Position numbers and translations under genes: made by a program
Notes under the pieces: generated by a model
The model's database searches: none
What the model was told of the DNA's origin: nothing
What the model saw: only the letters and a program-made list of their open reading frames with translations
In this document: piece by piece, positions 22,465 through 33,371 of the stretch
How the letters are laid out: every line of letters begins with the position of its first letter
Numbering within the stretch: the first letter of the stretch is position 1
Source of the DNA: Portulaca oleracea
Taxonomy: Eukaryota > Streptophyta > Magnoliopsida > Caryophyllales > Portulacaceae
DNA length: 64,000 nucleotides
Reading direction: 5' to 3'
Assembly (NCBI GenBank): GCA_029582165.1
Contig: CM055879.1
Span: forward strand, 33,068,830 to 33,132,829

Positions 22465-22502
22465 CTTGCTTGGGGATAAGCAAGGTTTTAGCATGGAGGG
22501 GT
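22465..22502 (+). promoter_or_regulatory. hairpin and polypurine tract before the 3' LTR
   Basis: Perfect 7 bp stem CTTGCTT / AAGCAAG with loop GGGGAT (22465-22484), then GCATGGAGGGG directly before the 3' LTR. The outer element has the same stem with loop AGGGAC (minus strand). Conservation of the stem with loop change argues for RNA or single-strand DNA structure. Confidence 0.8.
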
Positions 22503-23790
22503 TAATAAGTGCATTATTTGCACTTATTTTTAGGTATTTTAGAAGCATAATCATGGTAATTTTTGTCTAAAAAGGTGTTTAATCTTCCCTATTTCTCTAT
22601 TTACACTTGGTCTTTGCGTTTTTGGCATTTATTTTCAGGTTTAGGGCTAAAAAGGTGATTTTTGGAGCAAATTTGGTAAGGCCAAGGGTACCACGGGCAT
22701 CAACTACTGTTGATAAGACCGTGGTAAAAATTTCAAAGAAGAGCAGTAGAAAGCGCCAACCACGCCGCCCGTGGTGACACTGACCGTGGTTGAGCTGTTT
22801 TCTCAGCGCGATTATTTTTACGGAGATAACCGGGGAAAAGAGGGGGAAGGCGGTTATCACTTATTCTGGGCAGAAAAGAGAGAATTGTAGAGAGGAATTC
22901 TTCACCAAAAACACCTCCATTCATCAAGAATCAATTCGAAGGCATTGAAGATTTGGAATTCGAGAAGAAGCACGCAACACTCTTGTGAAGTTCTTGAGAG
23001 AATCCTACGAATTTCTCCCTAGTGTTTGCTTTACTCTTCTCACTTTCTCTTCCTTAATTCTAGAATTGATTACCATGTTTAGAACGTATTTCTTGTTTTC
23101 AATGAATACTTGTGAGTAGATTTCGTTCTTTCTAGGGTTTTATGAACCATCAATATGGAGTTTGATTAGAAATGTTTTAGTTTGTACTTGAATTCTCAAT
23201 TGAATCAATAGAAGGTTGCGTTTTTCTTGCTTACGAATGTTCTTAAGGCCTTGGATGTTTGTAATTCAGAAATTAACCTAAGAAGTACCGAAAGGTGAAT
23301 TAGGGGAATTTGACCACCAACCCTTCTACCTAGGCCTACGAAAGTTGAAAAAGGAGTAGTAGACTAGGGAATCGTTAGATAACCCGACCTTGCTTAGACC
23401 TTCAATCCTGTTTAACCTGAAAAGAAGATGAAAGTTGTTGATTAGGTTAGCCAGGATAATTCTATTTAGCATCGAAAGGGCGATAGAATTTAGAGGTTAT
23501 CGATTCTTGATTCGTTTGAGTTACTTTCTTGTGCATGCTTTAATCTGGCTTTCAGACCCTGTTGTTAGATGAGTAAAACCCTAGAAGTCTTCATCCATCG
23601 AATTACCTCTAGTTAATCCTTTCTAGTCCACTTTACTTCTAGTTAGTTCATTAGAAGTCATAAAAAATTCATCAACCCGATTAGCTTAGCAATCAAGTAG
23701 AGGGATAGCTCACTGAGTTACTAGACCACGTCCCTGTGGGATCGACCTTGACATTGCTACAATAGTACCCGTGCGCTTGCGGCCCTGTCA
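22503..23790 (+). repeat. inner element 3' LTR (1288 bp)
   Basis: It starts TAATAAGTGC (5' LTR: TGATAAGTGC), so the canonical TG is lost. It ends GCGGCCCTGTCA and is followed by the target duplication CCCAC. Confidence 0.95.
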
Positions 23791-25143
23791 CCCACAGGGA
23801 CTTTTCCTTTCAACGCACTGAACTAGCCTCCTAGTTGATCGCTAAGTCGATTCGGTTTTTGTTTTGAATCAACTAAATCTAATTCTAATCACAATCAAGG
23901 TCTAAGCAAACGAATATTCACTAAACTATTCTGATTTAATCAAGGTAAAAAGGTGTTCAGGGGATGAAACCTAAGTCAAATGACGAATCAACGATGTGGA
24001 TTGAACTTTCATTTCATTAATTTGCACAATCAAGGTTCGATAATAGCATAAAACTCTTCGCAATGAGATTTTGTCACTAGAGCGAATTGCCAAGACTAAC
24101 CAAACACCTACTTTCGTGGTTATTTCGATTTAGTCAAGGTTAAAGATCAAATTATCTCAAGAACCCTAATTAAAACTTCTATGTCTAGATAATTTTAACT
24201 AGTTTAATCTAGGTTTTCAGGTAATCAAACTTCTCCTTTCGGTACTTCATTCAACAACCTATTAACATGCAATTGGTGATCAAGCAAAAGCAATAACAAT
24301 TCAATTCAAAGATCAAATAGATTGAAACAAACTAAAGTCATGATAATTCAATCCAACAAAGTCAATTCATCAAGCAACTTCAAAGATTCATCCCCTAAAC
24401 TAAAAGAACTACTCACAATTCATGATTGAAACTACAAAGCAATTGAAATCTATTCTAGAAAGCATATGAAAATCTATGAGAGAATGAGAAATAAACCCAA
24501 GTGAAGAACAAACTTGCTAGGAATCAACAATGGAGGACTTTTGCTCCTCCACTTCAAAGTATGTTCAAGTTGCTCCTCGATCTTCAATCTTCTCTCAATC
24601 TTCAATGATGGAATGGAGTATGGATGATGAATGATATGATTAGGGCATGAAATGGATGATGGTGGATGATGATCCTCTCTACTCGGACGGAAATCAAGAA
24701 AATGAAAAGACAGGAGAGACACGGACCGTGCCAGGAGTGACACGGACCGTGCCCCCTATGACACGGACCGTGCCTCCTGTGACACGGACCGTGTCAGCTT
24801 ACTGCTTGTATTTTCTCACTCTCTGGCCATAGACACGACCCGTGCCCTTCTTGGGGGCACACGTGTCACTGCTTTTTCGGGCCTAGGAGTACTTTGGGCC
24901 ATTGTTTGGGCCTTGGGCGATCCAACATCTCACTTCTTGGTCCTTTAAGCTCATAACTTAGATCTACACTTGCTTTTTGGGCTCGGTTTACATCGATTCT
25001 TCACAAATTCCCTACAAACTCACCAAACTCCAAACCAAGCGTAATATGGGAAATTCGGGTATAAAATAACATAATCAAATCAAATATTCCCCAAATTCTC
25101 ATCAAAACAACCAAGTTCTCATATATACAAGAAGTACTTATCA
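23791..25143 (-). repeat. outer element 3' LTR, main part (part 2)
   Basis: It resumes the LTR interrupted at 11102 and ends at GTACTTATCA. By eye it differs from the other LTR (29961-31346) by about 15-20 substitutions, single-base indels, and a ~36 bp block present only at 30867-30903. Confidence 0.94.
24718..24797. repeat. GACACGGACCGTG tandem motif array in the outer LTR (copy 1)
   Basis: Four copies of the near-palindromic word CACGGACCGTG occur at ~20 bp spacing within 80 bp. A related CACGACCCGTG follows at about 24833. The other LTR has the same array at 30921-31000 with one changed base (CATGGACCGTG). Confidence 0.85.
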
Positions 25144-25182
25144 AAATCCCCCGTGCTTAGTCCTTGCTTGTCCCTAAGCAAG
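25144..25182 (-). promoter_or_regulatory. polypurine tract and hairpin, outer element
   Basis: On the minus strand, stem CTTGCTT, loop AGGGAC, stem AAGCAAG (25182-25163) precedes GCACGGGGGATTT (25156-25144), which abuts the 3' LTR. The layout equals 22465-22502 of the inner element. Confidence 0.8.
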
Positions 25183-27101
25183 TCCAAACTCAAAAGAAAA
25201 GGCAAAGAAAGAAAATAAAAGAAGATGAAAGAAACCGGGACAAAAAGACTCAAAGAACTCAAAGCAAAAATAAAAAGAAAACTCAAAAGTAAAAATAATA
25301 ATACGAAAATCTTATTTAATTACAACTCCTAAGGATGACATCGATAGGAAATTCAATCAACCCAATCTAATCTAAAATATAGCCCAAGAGTGAAAAAGAA
25401 GCCAATTTACACAAGTAAATGAAGACAAATGATTCAAGAATGACACTCATCAAGTTCAAACAATCATCCTTAATCACCGAATGAGATAAGAAGGCACATG
25501 TTAAGCATGAAACTAGGTATGAATGAAGAGCAAACTCACTTTCTGGGAATGTGGAAACACTCCTCTCTTGTGTTTAAATATGAAAAATCATTGAAAGTTC
25601 GCTCAAACACTCAAACCAAAGCCACAACCAACCACGTACTTGCTAAGAATCTCAACTCTCCACCGCAATTTGCAAAGCAACAATGACAATCAAGAGGACT
25701 TTCAAGGGTTGTAACGGGGCTAGGGTTAAGGGTAAGGAGTGGATAATATTTGGGAAATGTGGAGCTAAAAGCCAAAGCTTGAAATTATTTCGCACCAATT
25801 CAACATACATACACTCTCACCACTTAAAATCAATCCAAATCAACCCCACAAACAATTGGAAACTTGCCTCAAAACAAAAGAAACACAATGTCTAACACTT
25901 TATTCTTTTTTTCTTCTTTTTTTCCGGAATTCTCCGATTTTTTTTCTTTTTTTCACACTTTTTCTATATTTTTATTTTTTTTCCTTTTCTTTTTCTCTTT
26001 TTTTTCTTCGAATAAAACACACACACAAACAAACAAACTCACACTTATATACAACTCACTAGGCAAGTTCCAACTCTACCCAACAACCTCAATGTACATA
26101 ATTTGGGGAATCAAATCAATATTTACAACTCAAACCAAACCACCAAAGTAACCATAATCAACCCAACTTCAAACTCAAAACATTTCAAGCAATGGCTTAA
26201 GGGTCGGAAATATATAATCGGCCAAGACTTATAATGTGGGTTCAAGAAAAGAAATGGTCAAGGCAAGAAAGGCTTAACTATGGATATTATGATGTAAACG
26301 GGTGGCCAAGGCTTGCGGGTTCAATTCCTAATGCCTCTGTCATCTTGTCAATGTACAACGCATAGCAATTTCAAGGAGATGCAAAGCAAATGAAGGAGGA
26401 TGCTACAATGGTGAGTCACTCATGGAAATAAGACTAATAAAAATGATTAGTCTTTTCTTTTAGGCTTATGTGGACTCACGGGTAGCGCTCAGCAATCATT
26501 TCCCAGTTTAAAAGATATGCATATGCACAACTCACTCTTAAAATAGTGACAAAAGTAATCGATCTCACTATCCTAGCACAATTCTCACAACATTTAGCTT
26601 CACAACTCATGTCAATTCACAGTCTTTCACAAACGGGCTATACAAGATCAAATCAAGTCAAAAGAAAACTATCTCGCCAAATCCTATATCGGACAGTTTT
26701 TTTTTTAACTTTTCTAATTTTTTCTTTTTTTTTTCAAAAACCTTTTACAAGACTCAAAATGAAAATAAGAAAACGAAAAGAACCTACGAAAAGAAGAAAT
26801 TAAAAAACTACAAGCAAATCTAGAAAACAAAGAAAATAAAATCAAAACAAAAGAAAAAAGACTCAAAACAAGTTAAAAATCAAAACTAAAAACGACTCAA
26901 AACACACATATCCACAAAAAGTTTACACAAATTCCCCCCATGCTTGAACCAAGCATTGTCCGCAATGCGAAACATCACCTGAGAAGCAAAGGAAGAAAAC
27001 ACAAATCTAGAAAAATAAAAAATAAAAAGAAGAAAAATAAGGAAAAATTTTAGAAAATCCTAAAAATAAAATAAAATGAAATGAAAATAAAATCGAAAAA
27101 G
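25183..27101 (-). other. non-coding tail of the outer element
   Basis: It is related in order and content to 20550-22460 of the inner element, in opposite orientation. Homopurine/homopyrimidine tracts lie at 25885-26010 and 26695-26740. Frames here (e.g. 25864-26151) are low-complexity artefacts. Confidence 0.75.
26930..26968 (-). promoter_or_regulatory. internal hairpin plus purine tract, outer element
   Basis: On the minus strand, stem GCATTG, loop CGGA, stem CAATGC (26968-26953) is followed by GCATGGGGGGAATT (26943-26930). It corresponds to 20593-20628 of the inner element. Confidence 0.7.
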
Positions 27102-27119
27102 CTTGGGTTGCCTCCCAAG
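27102..27119 (-). promoter_or_regulatory. conserved post-coding hairpin, outer element
   Basis: CTTGGG / CCCAAG stem, loop AGGCAA on the minus strand, preceded there by GCGCTT as in the inner element (18034-18057). Here it follows the gag-protease stop by about 90 bp instead of a pol stop. Confidence 0.75.
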
Positions 27120-27207
27120 AAGCGCTTGTTTAATGTCCTAAGCTGGACAAGGTACCTCTCAACCCGGTGAATAGTCCATAACTCCATAGCCAAGGGCTTT
27201 TGGAGCT

Positions 27208-29777
27208 TCACATTGCATAGTACCTCCAAACATCTTCAAATCGACACGGCAGGTCAAACTCATCACCTCCTTCAAAAATGGAGGGATCTCTATCATCAAA
27301 CCTGAAAATCTCATCCAATGTACCCTTGTTAATAGCATAAGGCACGTTCTTGATGATGTTAGGTGGGAGCAAAATTTCTTTTATTCCCACCCTTGCATCG
27401 CCAAGTTCATGGCCTTTATCAATAAATAAACCACAAGAATTTGCAACAAAATGGTCATAAGATTTCTCAAGCTTTTCACTCTCCACTACATGCACACAAT
27501 CAACACCAAAGCAAGGGGAAACGCCACGTGGCAAAACATCACGGAATAAATCAAACTCAAGTTCATGTTCCCTTATCCTAAACTTCATATTTCCACATTG
27601 TACATCTATGATACACCCTACGGTAGCAAGAAAAGGTCTCCCCAAAATGATTTGGGTATGGGAATCTTCGAGCATATCAAGGATGACAAAATCAATCGGC
27701 ACATAGCAATCACCCACCTTAAGGGGAAAGTCTTCCAAAATACCCTTAGGGTATTTGATAGAACGATCCGCCATTTGCAATGACATGGTAGTTGGTCTCA
27801 ACTCTCCTAGGTTCAACCGTTCATACAAAGAATAGGGCATTAAGCTTACACTAGAACCCACATCACACAAAGCTCGGTCAACGGTTAAGCTACCTAAGCC
27901 ACATGGAATACTAAAGCTTCCCGGGTCCTTAAGCTTAGGAGTAAGCTTGTTAAGAACCACGGAACTACATTCTTCAGTCAAAGCAACCTCCTCAATTTCC
28001 TCAATTTTCCTCTTTTTAGAGAGGATTTATTTCAAAAACTTTGCATACAAAGGCATTTGAGATAAAACATCCAAAAACGGCACATTCACATTCAATTGCT
28101 TTAACATATTAAAGAACTTGCCGAATTTTGCATCAAATTTAGCCTTAGCATATCTTTGAGGAAAGGGTAACGGTGGTTTGTAAACTCTAGGTGGAGATGA
28201 AGGTCGGGTTTCGGTGATCTCTTTTGAATGCTCACTCTCAAGGTCTTTCTCTCCTTCAAAACCAACAACATTCTCACTAGGCTTCTCAACCTCTTTCTCA
28301 ACCACTACTCCCTCATGCTTGGCATTTGGCACGCTGGGTCCCTCATATTGTGTCCCACTCCTCAAAATAATGGCATTACAATGTTCCTTAGGGTTAGGTT
28401 CGGGCTTTCCGGGAAGAATTCCCGGAGGGGTAGTGGAGGTACTAGCTTGAATGACAATTTGATTCTCAAGAATTTGAGTGTGGGTGCTCATAAGGTCAAC
28501 TTTAGTAGCTAAGGCCTTAATCACCTCATCTTGTCTTTGTTGATGCTCAAGTTGCCATTGTTGGTGTTGTTGTTGAGACAACATCAAAGCTTGTATCATG
28601 GTCTCTAGGTTAGGCTTTTGAGGAGCTTGTGGTGGAGGTGCTTGGGGTTGTCTTTTTCCTTGGGGTTGACCCATTTGGTTATTGTTCCGGTAAGAAAAGT
28701 TCGGGTGGAACCTAAAACCAGGATTGTAAGTATTGGAAAAAGGGTCAAAGTTTTGCCTATTAGAAGGGTTACCAACATAGTTAACCACTTCGGTCGATTC
28801 ATTGCTAACCAACCCACTAGGACAATTCAAGGTCTCATGCTCATATGATTGACACGACGCACATGGTTGGGGAGGGGGAGAATTCACATTCAACAAATCC
28901 ATCTTCTTAGTCATGGCATCCAACTTAGCATTCAACATAGAAATAGCATCAACTTCATACTTACCTCCCGTCCTCTTGGAACGGGGCTTTGACCACTGGT
29001 AGCTATTGATCGCCATCTCCTCAATCAAAGTTTGGAGTTCCGCCACTGTCTTGGACATGATGTTGCCTCCCGCCGCCAAGATGTTGGCCCTCAAGTTGTC
29101 ATCCACCCCGTTGTAGAAGGCTTGCTCGGGACCCATGGTTCTAAACCATGGTGGGGCATTGACGTAAGAGGTCCTTGAACTTCTCCCATGCTTCATAGAG
29201 GACTCATCCGGCTCTTGGACAAATGTTGAGATTTGATTCCGAGGCTCGTCACCATAGGAGGAAAGTACTTCGCCAAGAATAAGCTAGCAAGTTGGTCAAA
29301 AGTGGTGATGGCAGAGCTTGATGGAAGAGCATCCAACCACTCCCAAGCCTTCCCTTCAAGTGAGAAGGGAAACAATCGCAGCTTGATTGCATCGGGCGTT
29401 GCACCATTTGCCTTAAAGGTCTCACATGCTTGGTTGAATAGGCGAAGGTGCCGGTTGGGATCTTCATTGGGGAGGCCATGGAATGGGTTGGCCTTCACCA
29501 AATTGATGAGTGAACTCCTCAGCTCAAAATCGTCAGCGGCCACTCTTGGAGGATTAATGGCGGAGGGTTGATTTGTGACATTTGGCATCACATAGGAGCC
29601 AAGCGTGATTCTAGGCTCTTCGCCACCGCCACCGCCACCGGACATGGTGTTCTTTAGCTTGGAGTTCTCTTCTCGTCTTCTCCGGGCGTGCTCTAACTTT
29701 TGCTTCTTTCGCCGGGAGCGAAAGGTTCTTTCGATTTCAGGATCAAGCTCAAAGAGTGGAGCCTTTTGCATGCACAT
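27208..29777 (-). pseudogene. gag: gag-protease of the outer non-autonomous element (broken)
   Basis: It is homologous to the inner element's gag. It has the RTFRSRRKK basic stretch, Retrotrans_gag domain (WEWLDALP), zinc knuckle CASCQSYEHETLNC, protease segment ALCDVGSS, and IILGRPF. It likely began at the ATG at 29777 or 29771. It is broken by frameshifts around 29050-29250 (the segment matching CEAWERFKDLLRRCP is read in more than one frame) and by an in-frame TAA at 28027-28029. After the protease it continues with an unrelated ~110-residue tail ending in RFEDVWRYYAM and a stop at 27208. No RT follows, which fits a gag-only dependent element rather than simple decay of pol. Confidence 0.88.
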
Positions 29778-29886
29778 AGAGTAAACCTGGCAAGACAAAA
29801 ATCAAAACACCAAGGAAAATCAAAACAGAAAATAAATGACTTAGGCAACCTTAGGGTATTCGTTCAGTGGCTGGCTAGGGATAAAG

Positions 29887-29904
29887 TCCCCGGCAACGGT
29901 GCCA
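29887..29904 (-). other. primer-binding site (tRNA-Asp), outer element
   Basis: On the minus strand TGGCACCGTTGCCGGGGA, 6 bp from the 5' LTR. Both elements use the same primer tRNA. Confidence 0.9.
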
Positions 29905-29910
29905 AAAATT

Positions 29911-31346
29911 TGATAGGCCGCAAGTGCACGGGTGAAATTGTAGCATAAATCAAGGTCGTTCCCACAGGGACTTTTCCTTTCAACGCACTGAACTAGCCTC
30001 CTAGTTGATCGCTAAGTCGATCCGGTTTTTGTTTTGAATCAACTAAATCTAATTCTAATCACAATCAAGGTCTAAGCAAACGAATATTCACTAAACTATT
30101 CTAATTTAATCAAGGTAAAAAGGCGTTCAGGGGATGAAACCTAAGTCAAATAACGAATCAATGATGTGGATTGAACTTTCATTTCATTAATTTGCACAAT
30201 CAAGGTTCGATAATAGCATAAAACACTTCGCAATGAGATTTTGTCACTAGAGCGAATTGCCAAGACTAACCAAGCACCTACTTTCGTGGTTATTTCGATT
30301 TAGTCAAGGTTAAAGATCAAATTATCTCAAGAACCCTAATTAAAACTTCTATGTCTAGATAATTTTAACTAGTTTAATCTAGGTTTTCAGGTAATCAAAC
30401 TTCTCCTTTCGGTACTTCATTCAACAACCTATTAACATGCAATTGGTGATCAAGCAAAAGCAATAACAATTCAATTCAAAGACCAAATAGATTGAAACAA
30501 ACTAAATTCATGATAATTCAATCCAACAAAGTCAATTCATCAAGCAACTTCAAAGATTCATCCCCTAAACTAAAAGAACTACTCACAATTCATGATTGAA
30601 ACTACAAAGCAATTGAAATCTATTCTAGAAAGCATATGAAAATCTATGAGAGAATGAGAAATAAACCCAAGTGAAGAACAAACTTGCTAGGAATCAACAA
30701 TGGAGGACTTTTGCTCCTCCACTTCAAAGTATGTTCAAGTTGCTCCTCGATCTTCAATCTTCTCTCAATCTTCAATGATGGAATGGAGTATGGATGATGA
30801 ATGATATGATTAGGGCATGAAATGGATGATGGTGGATGATGATCCTCTCTACTCGGACGGAAATCAGCATAATATAGGTAAATATCACTTCAAAACCGCC
30901 GAAAATGAAAAGACAGGAGAGACACGGACCGTGCCAGGGGTGACACGGACCGTGCCCCCTATGACATGGACCGTGCCTCCTGTGACACGGACCGTGTCAG
31001 CTCACTGCTTGTATTTTCTCACTCTCTGGCCATAGACACGACCCGTGCCCTTCCTGGGGGCACCCGTGTCACTGCTTTTTCGGGCCTAGGAGTACTTTGG
31101 GCCATTGTTTGGGCCTTGGGCGATCCAACATCTCACTTCTTGGTCCTTTAAGCTCATAACTTGGATCTACACTTGCTTTTTGGGCTCGGTTTACATCGAT
31201 TCTTCATAAATTCCCTACAAAACTCACCAAACTCCAAACCAAGCGTAATATGGGAAATTCGGGTATAAATAACATAATCAAATCAAATATTCCCCAAATT
31301 CTCATCAAAACAACCAAGTTCTCATATATACAAGAAGTACTTATCA
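29911..31346 (-). repeat. outer element 5' LTR (1436 bp, intact)
   Basis: It is bounded by TGATAGGCCG and GTACTTATCA and carries the CACGGACCGTG array at 30921-31000. It has a ~36 bp segment at 30867-30903 absent from its partner. Confidence 0.95.
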
Positions 31347-31351
31347 CAATC

Positions 31352-32470
31352 TAAACTTAAACAACTTGGTTTAAAAGAATTAAATTAGGGTTTTACCTTC
31401 AAAGGGGGAGTGGGGAAAACACCAACAGAGAACAAGAGGTAAGAGGTCGGAGAGGAGGTGGGTGTCTCACCACTCCTTATTTGAAGGAATCTTCAGCCTT
31501 TCTGCCATGGTGTTCTCAAAAAGACACTTGATGCTCTCCCCACGAGACACACACATCATACCTTCAGCAGTTTGGGAATACATAGGAGGACAAACCTTGG
31601 TCACCACTCCAATTAGATTTGCCAAATCTAATATAATTAGGAAAACCCAACCTAATAGGGAAACCTAAATAATTGCCTAACACAATTAGAAAATAAAACA
31701 TGTGGTAAGCTTGAGAGATTTTAGGACACAATATTCCTAACAAACTCCCCCTTGGACTAAAATCGACTAGTATTCAGAGGTTTCCACCTAATCTACTTGA
31801 TCGGTCACAATCTGCACACTACAAATTCAATATCCACCATCTTGAATTTTATCTTTCCCTTGAATTTCTCGGACTAGCAATCATGTCATCGTTGCTCTAA
31901 CACCTGGGATCTCACAACCAATTGCTTCCTTGAATGCTGTTGAATTCGCTCTGATATTACTTGTTGGGAAGGAAAACATTGTTAGAGCAGACTTGCAACA
32001 GAAATGGGTAACATATCAGATACTTCAACTATCGAGAACAATAATGCAAGAATAACAAAAATAAAAAGACTAAATTTGACATAGTTAGAATTTATGATGC
32101 AATTAGAATGTTAACAAGGAACATTATTATCTTGCTAATGAATAACACTTTTTTTTATCCTTATTAAAAAGAAATTGTGTAAACAGTATTGAGCAATAAT
32201 AATATACTTACAAAGGAATATTAAGTATAAAATATTTACATCAAAGAAAAATTATTTTTCAATAATAGATTTGTAGTTCATTTTGAAATACTTGTAAAAA
32301 TATAATGAAAAAAAATTATTATTGTAAGCATTGATTAATGAAAATTCACCAACTCATAATTTCACTAACATTTACCAAACACTTTTTTGTTATGAACAAC
32401 TAATTTCAATAACTAAATCAAAAATTAATACAAAATAACTAACAATTAACCAATAACTAATTCAATCAGC
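31352..32470 (-). mobile_element. remnant of a copia-like or TRIM element (LTR end, PPT and primer-site-like words)
   Basis: TTCCTAACA at 31732-31740 is followed by a minus-strand purine tract (AGTCCAAGGGGGAGTT, 31741-31756), as at a copia 3' LTR junction. At about 31948-31965 the minus strand reads CCCAACA, a 2 bp spacer, then TAATATCAGAGC, close to the tRNA-Met primer site TGGTATCAGAGC. Only ~210 bp lie between. I could not find matching second LTR copies, so boundaries and class are uncertain. From 32000 to 32470 the sequence is AT-rich with no gene. Confidence 0.35.
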
Positions 32471-33060
32471 TAGGGCTGGCAATGAGCCAAGCCGGCTTGT
32501 GAGCCCTTGCGAGTCAGCTTGGCGGGAAGCTCGATAAGCTCGGCTCGCAATAAGTTCGAGGCGGCTCGGGCTCGGGCTCGTCACATAAACAAGCCAAGCC
32601 TAACCCAATGAAGCTCGGCTCGTGAAAATGGAAAATTGGACGAAATTTGTTGTGTTTGATAATACAATTTCCAAAATAAAATTACCATATTCATATGAAT
32701 TGAAACTTGTGCTTTTGATACATCTTTTTTTATGTGTTATAAATCCACAATCATAAATTATTTTCATTATCGCTAAAAGATTACTTTATTTTATATTCTG
32801 TATTTGTTATTTTGAATTAATTAATTTTCAATTTTATATCATTATTTAACTTTGTTATAAGTGCATTTTTTTTATTATTCTTTATTTTAAGAGTTATTAC
32901 TCTTTATTATCACTTTGTAAGTCAACAAATGAATAACAATGAACAAGCCTAACTTTTCAGGCTCGCCTAGCTCACGAGCTGAGTCCAAGCTTGCAATGTA
33001 GCTCACGAGCCAAGCCTCGAGCATGCCAAGCTCGAGCTTGGTTCGGTTCATTGCCCGCTA
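32471..33060. mobile_element. probable hAT-type non-autonomous element (590 bp)
   Basis: Ends TAGGGCTGGCAATGAGCC and (minus strand) TAGCGGGCAATGAACCGAAC are imperfect inverted repeats. Subterminal words GCTCGGCTCG and CGAGCTTGG are repeated in opposite orientations. An AT-rich core carries no coding frame. No convincing 8 bp duplication is visible. Confidence 0.55.
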
Positions 33061-33285
33061 CCAGTTAATTATCAAACAGAGCCTAGAACATTTTACACAC
33101 AATGACTAGCTTGTTTCTTTTTCAAACGACTAATTAATTTAGCAGCCAGGGATGGATTCATCCATTGATCACTTGGTGTTATGGATTTAAAGTTAATTAA
33201 TACATACATTTTCTCACGAGTAACAATGACTGGCTTTGCATTTTATTAATTAGTATTTGGTTTGGTACAGTTCGTTTGTGGTGAT

Positions 33286-33371
33286 GAGAAGGCTTACGTT
33301 TGCCTACCACTACCTGAAAAACGAGCGGTACGTAGGAGATCCAAAGATAAGACAACAACTCATTCAATCAG
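33286..33371 (+). other. exon-like fragment of unknown gene
   Basis: A splice-acceptor-like TTTGGTTTGGTACAG precedes 33270 and a donor GTAAGT lies at 33372. Between them one frame is open from the ATG at 33286 and reads MRRLTFAYHYLKNERYVGD, then PKIRQQLIQS, a normal-looking amphipathic protein segment. I do not recognise the family. No neighbouring exon was found, so this may be a captured or relic exon. Confidence 0.35.

Larger units (their letters stand above)
11103..23790 (+). mobile_element. inner Athila-like Ty3/gypsy retrotransposon (12.7 kb)
   Basis: It has direct LTRs at 11103-12396 and 22503-23790, a tRNA-Asp primer site, gag, protease, RT, RNase H and integrase in gypsy order, then a broken Athila ORF1-like frame in the env position. 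A long non-coding tail and a purine tract precede the 3' LTR. The CCCAC duplication flanks it. The 5' LTR begins TG, but the 3' LTR begins TA (mutated). LTR identity is high outside one variable block, so the insertion is fairly recent. Several frame breaks make the coding region non-functional as read. Confidence 0.96.
11048..31346 (-). mobile_element. outer Athila-like Ty3/gypsy element, gag-protease only, split by the inner element
   Basis: The element is bounded by TGATAGGCCG at the left and GTACTTATCA at the right. A perfect 5 bp duplication CAATC (11043-11047, 31347-31351) flanks it. It reads on the minus strand: 5' LTR 29911-31346, tRNA-Asp primer site, gag-protease pseudogene 27208-29777, a long non-coding tail, polypurine tract near 25144-25156, then the 3' LTR (25143 down to 23791, then 11102-11048). 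There is no RT, RNase H or integrase, so it would depend on enzymes supplied in trans. The inner element interrupts its 3' LTR 55 bp from the LTR's end. Confidence 0.93.

Noticed and set aside
25864..26151. Phe-rich frame
   Set aside because: It is a homopyrimidine tract in the non-coding tail of the outer retroelement.
11041..31351. CRISPR-like or satellite interpretation of the spaced repeats at 18519-18857 and 24718-24797
   Set aside because: This is plant nuclear DNA, and the repeats lie inside retrotransposon LTR/internal sequence with irregular spacing.
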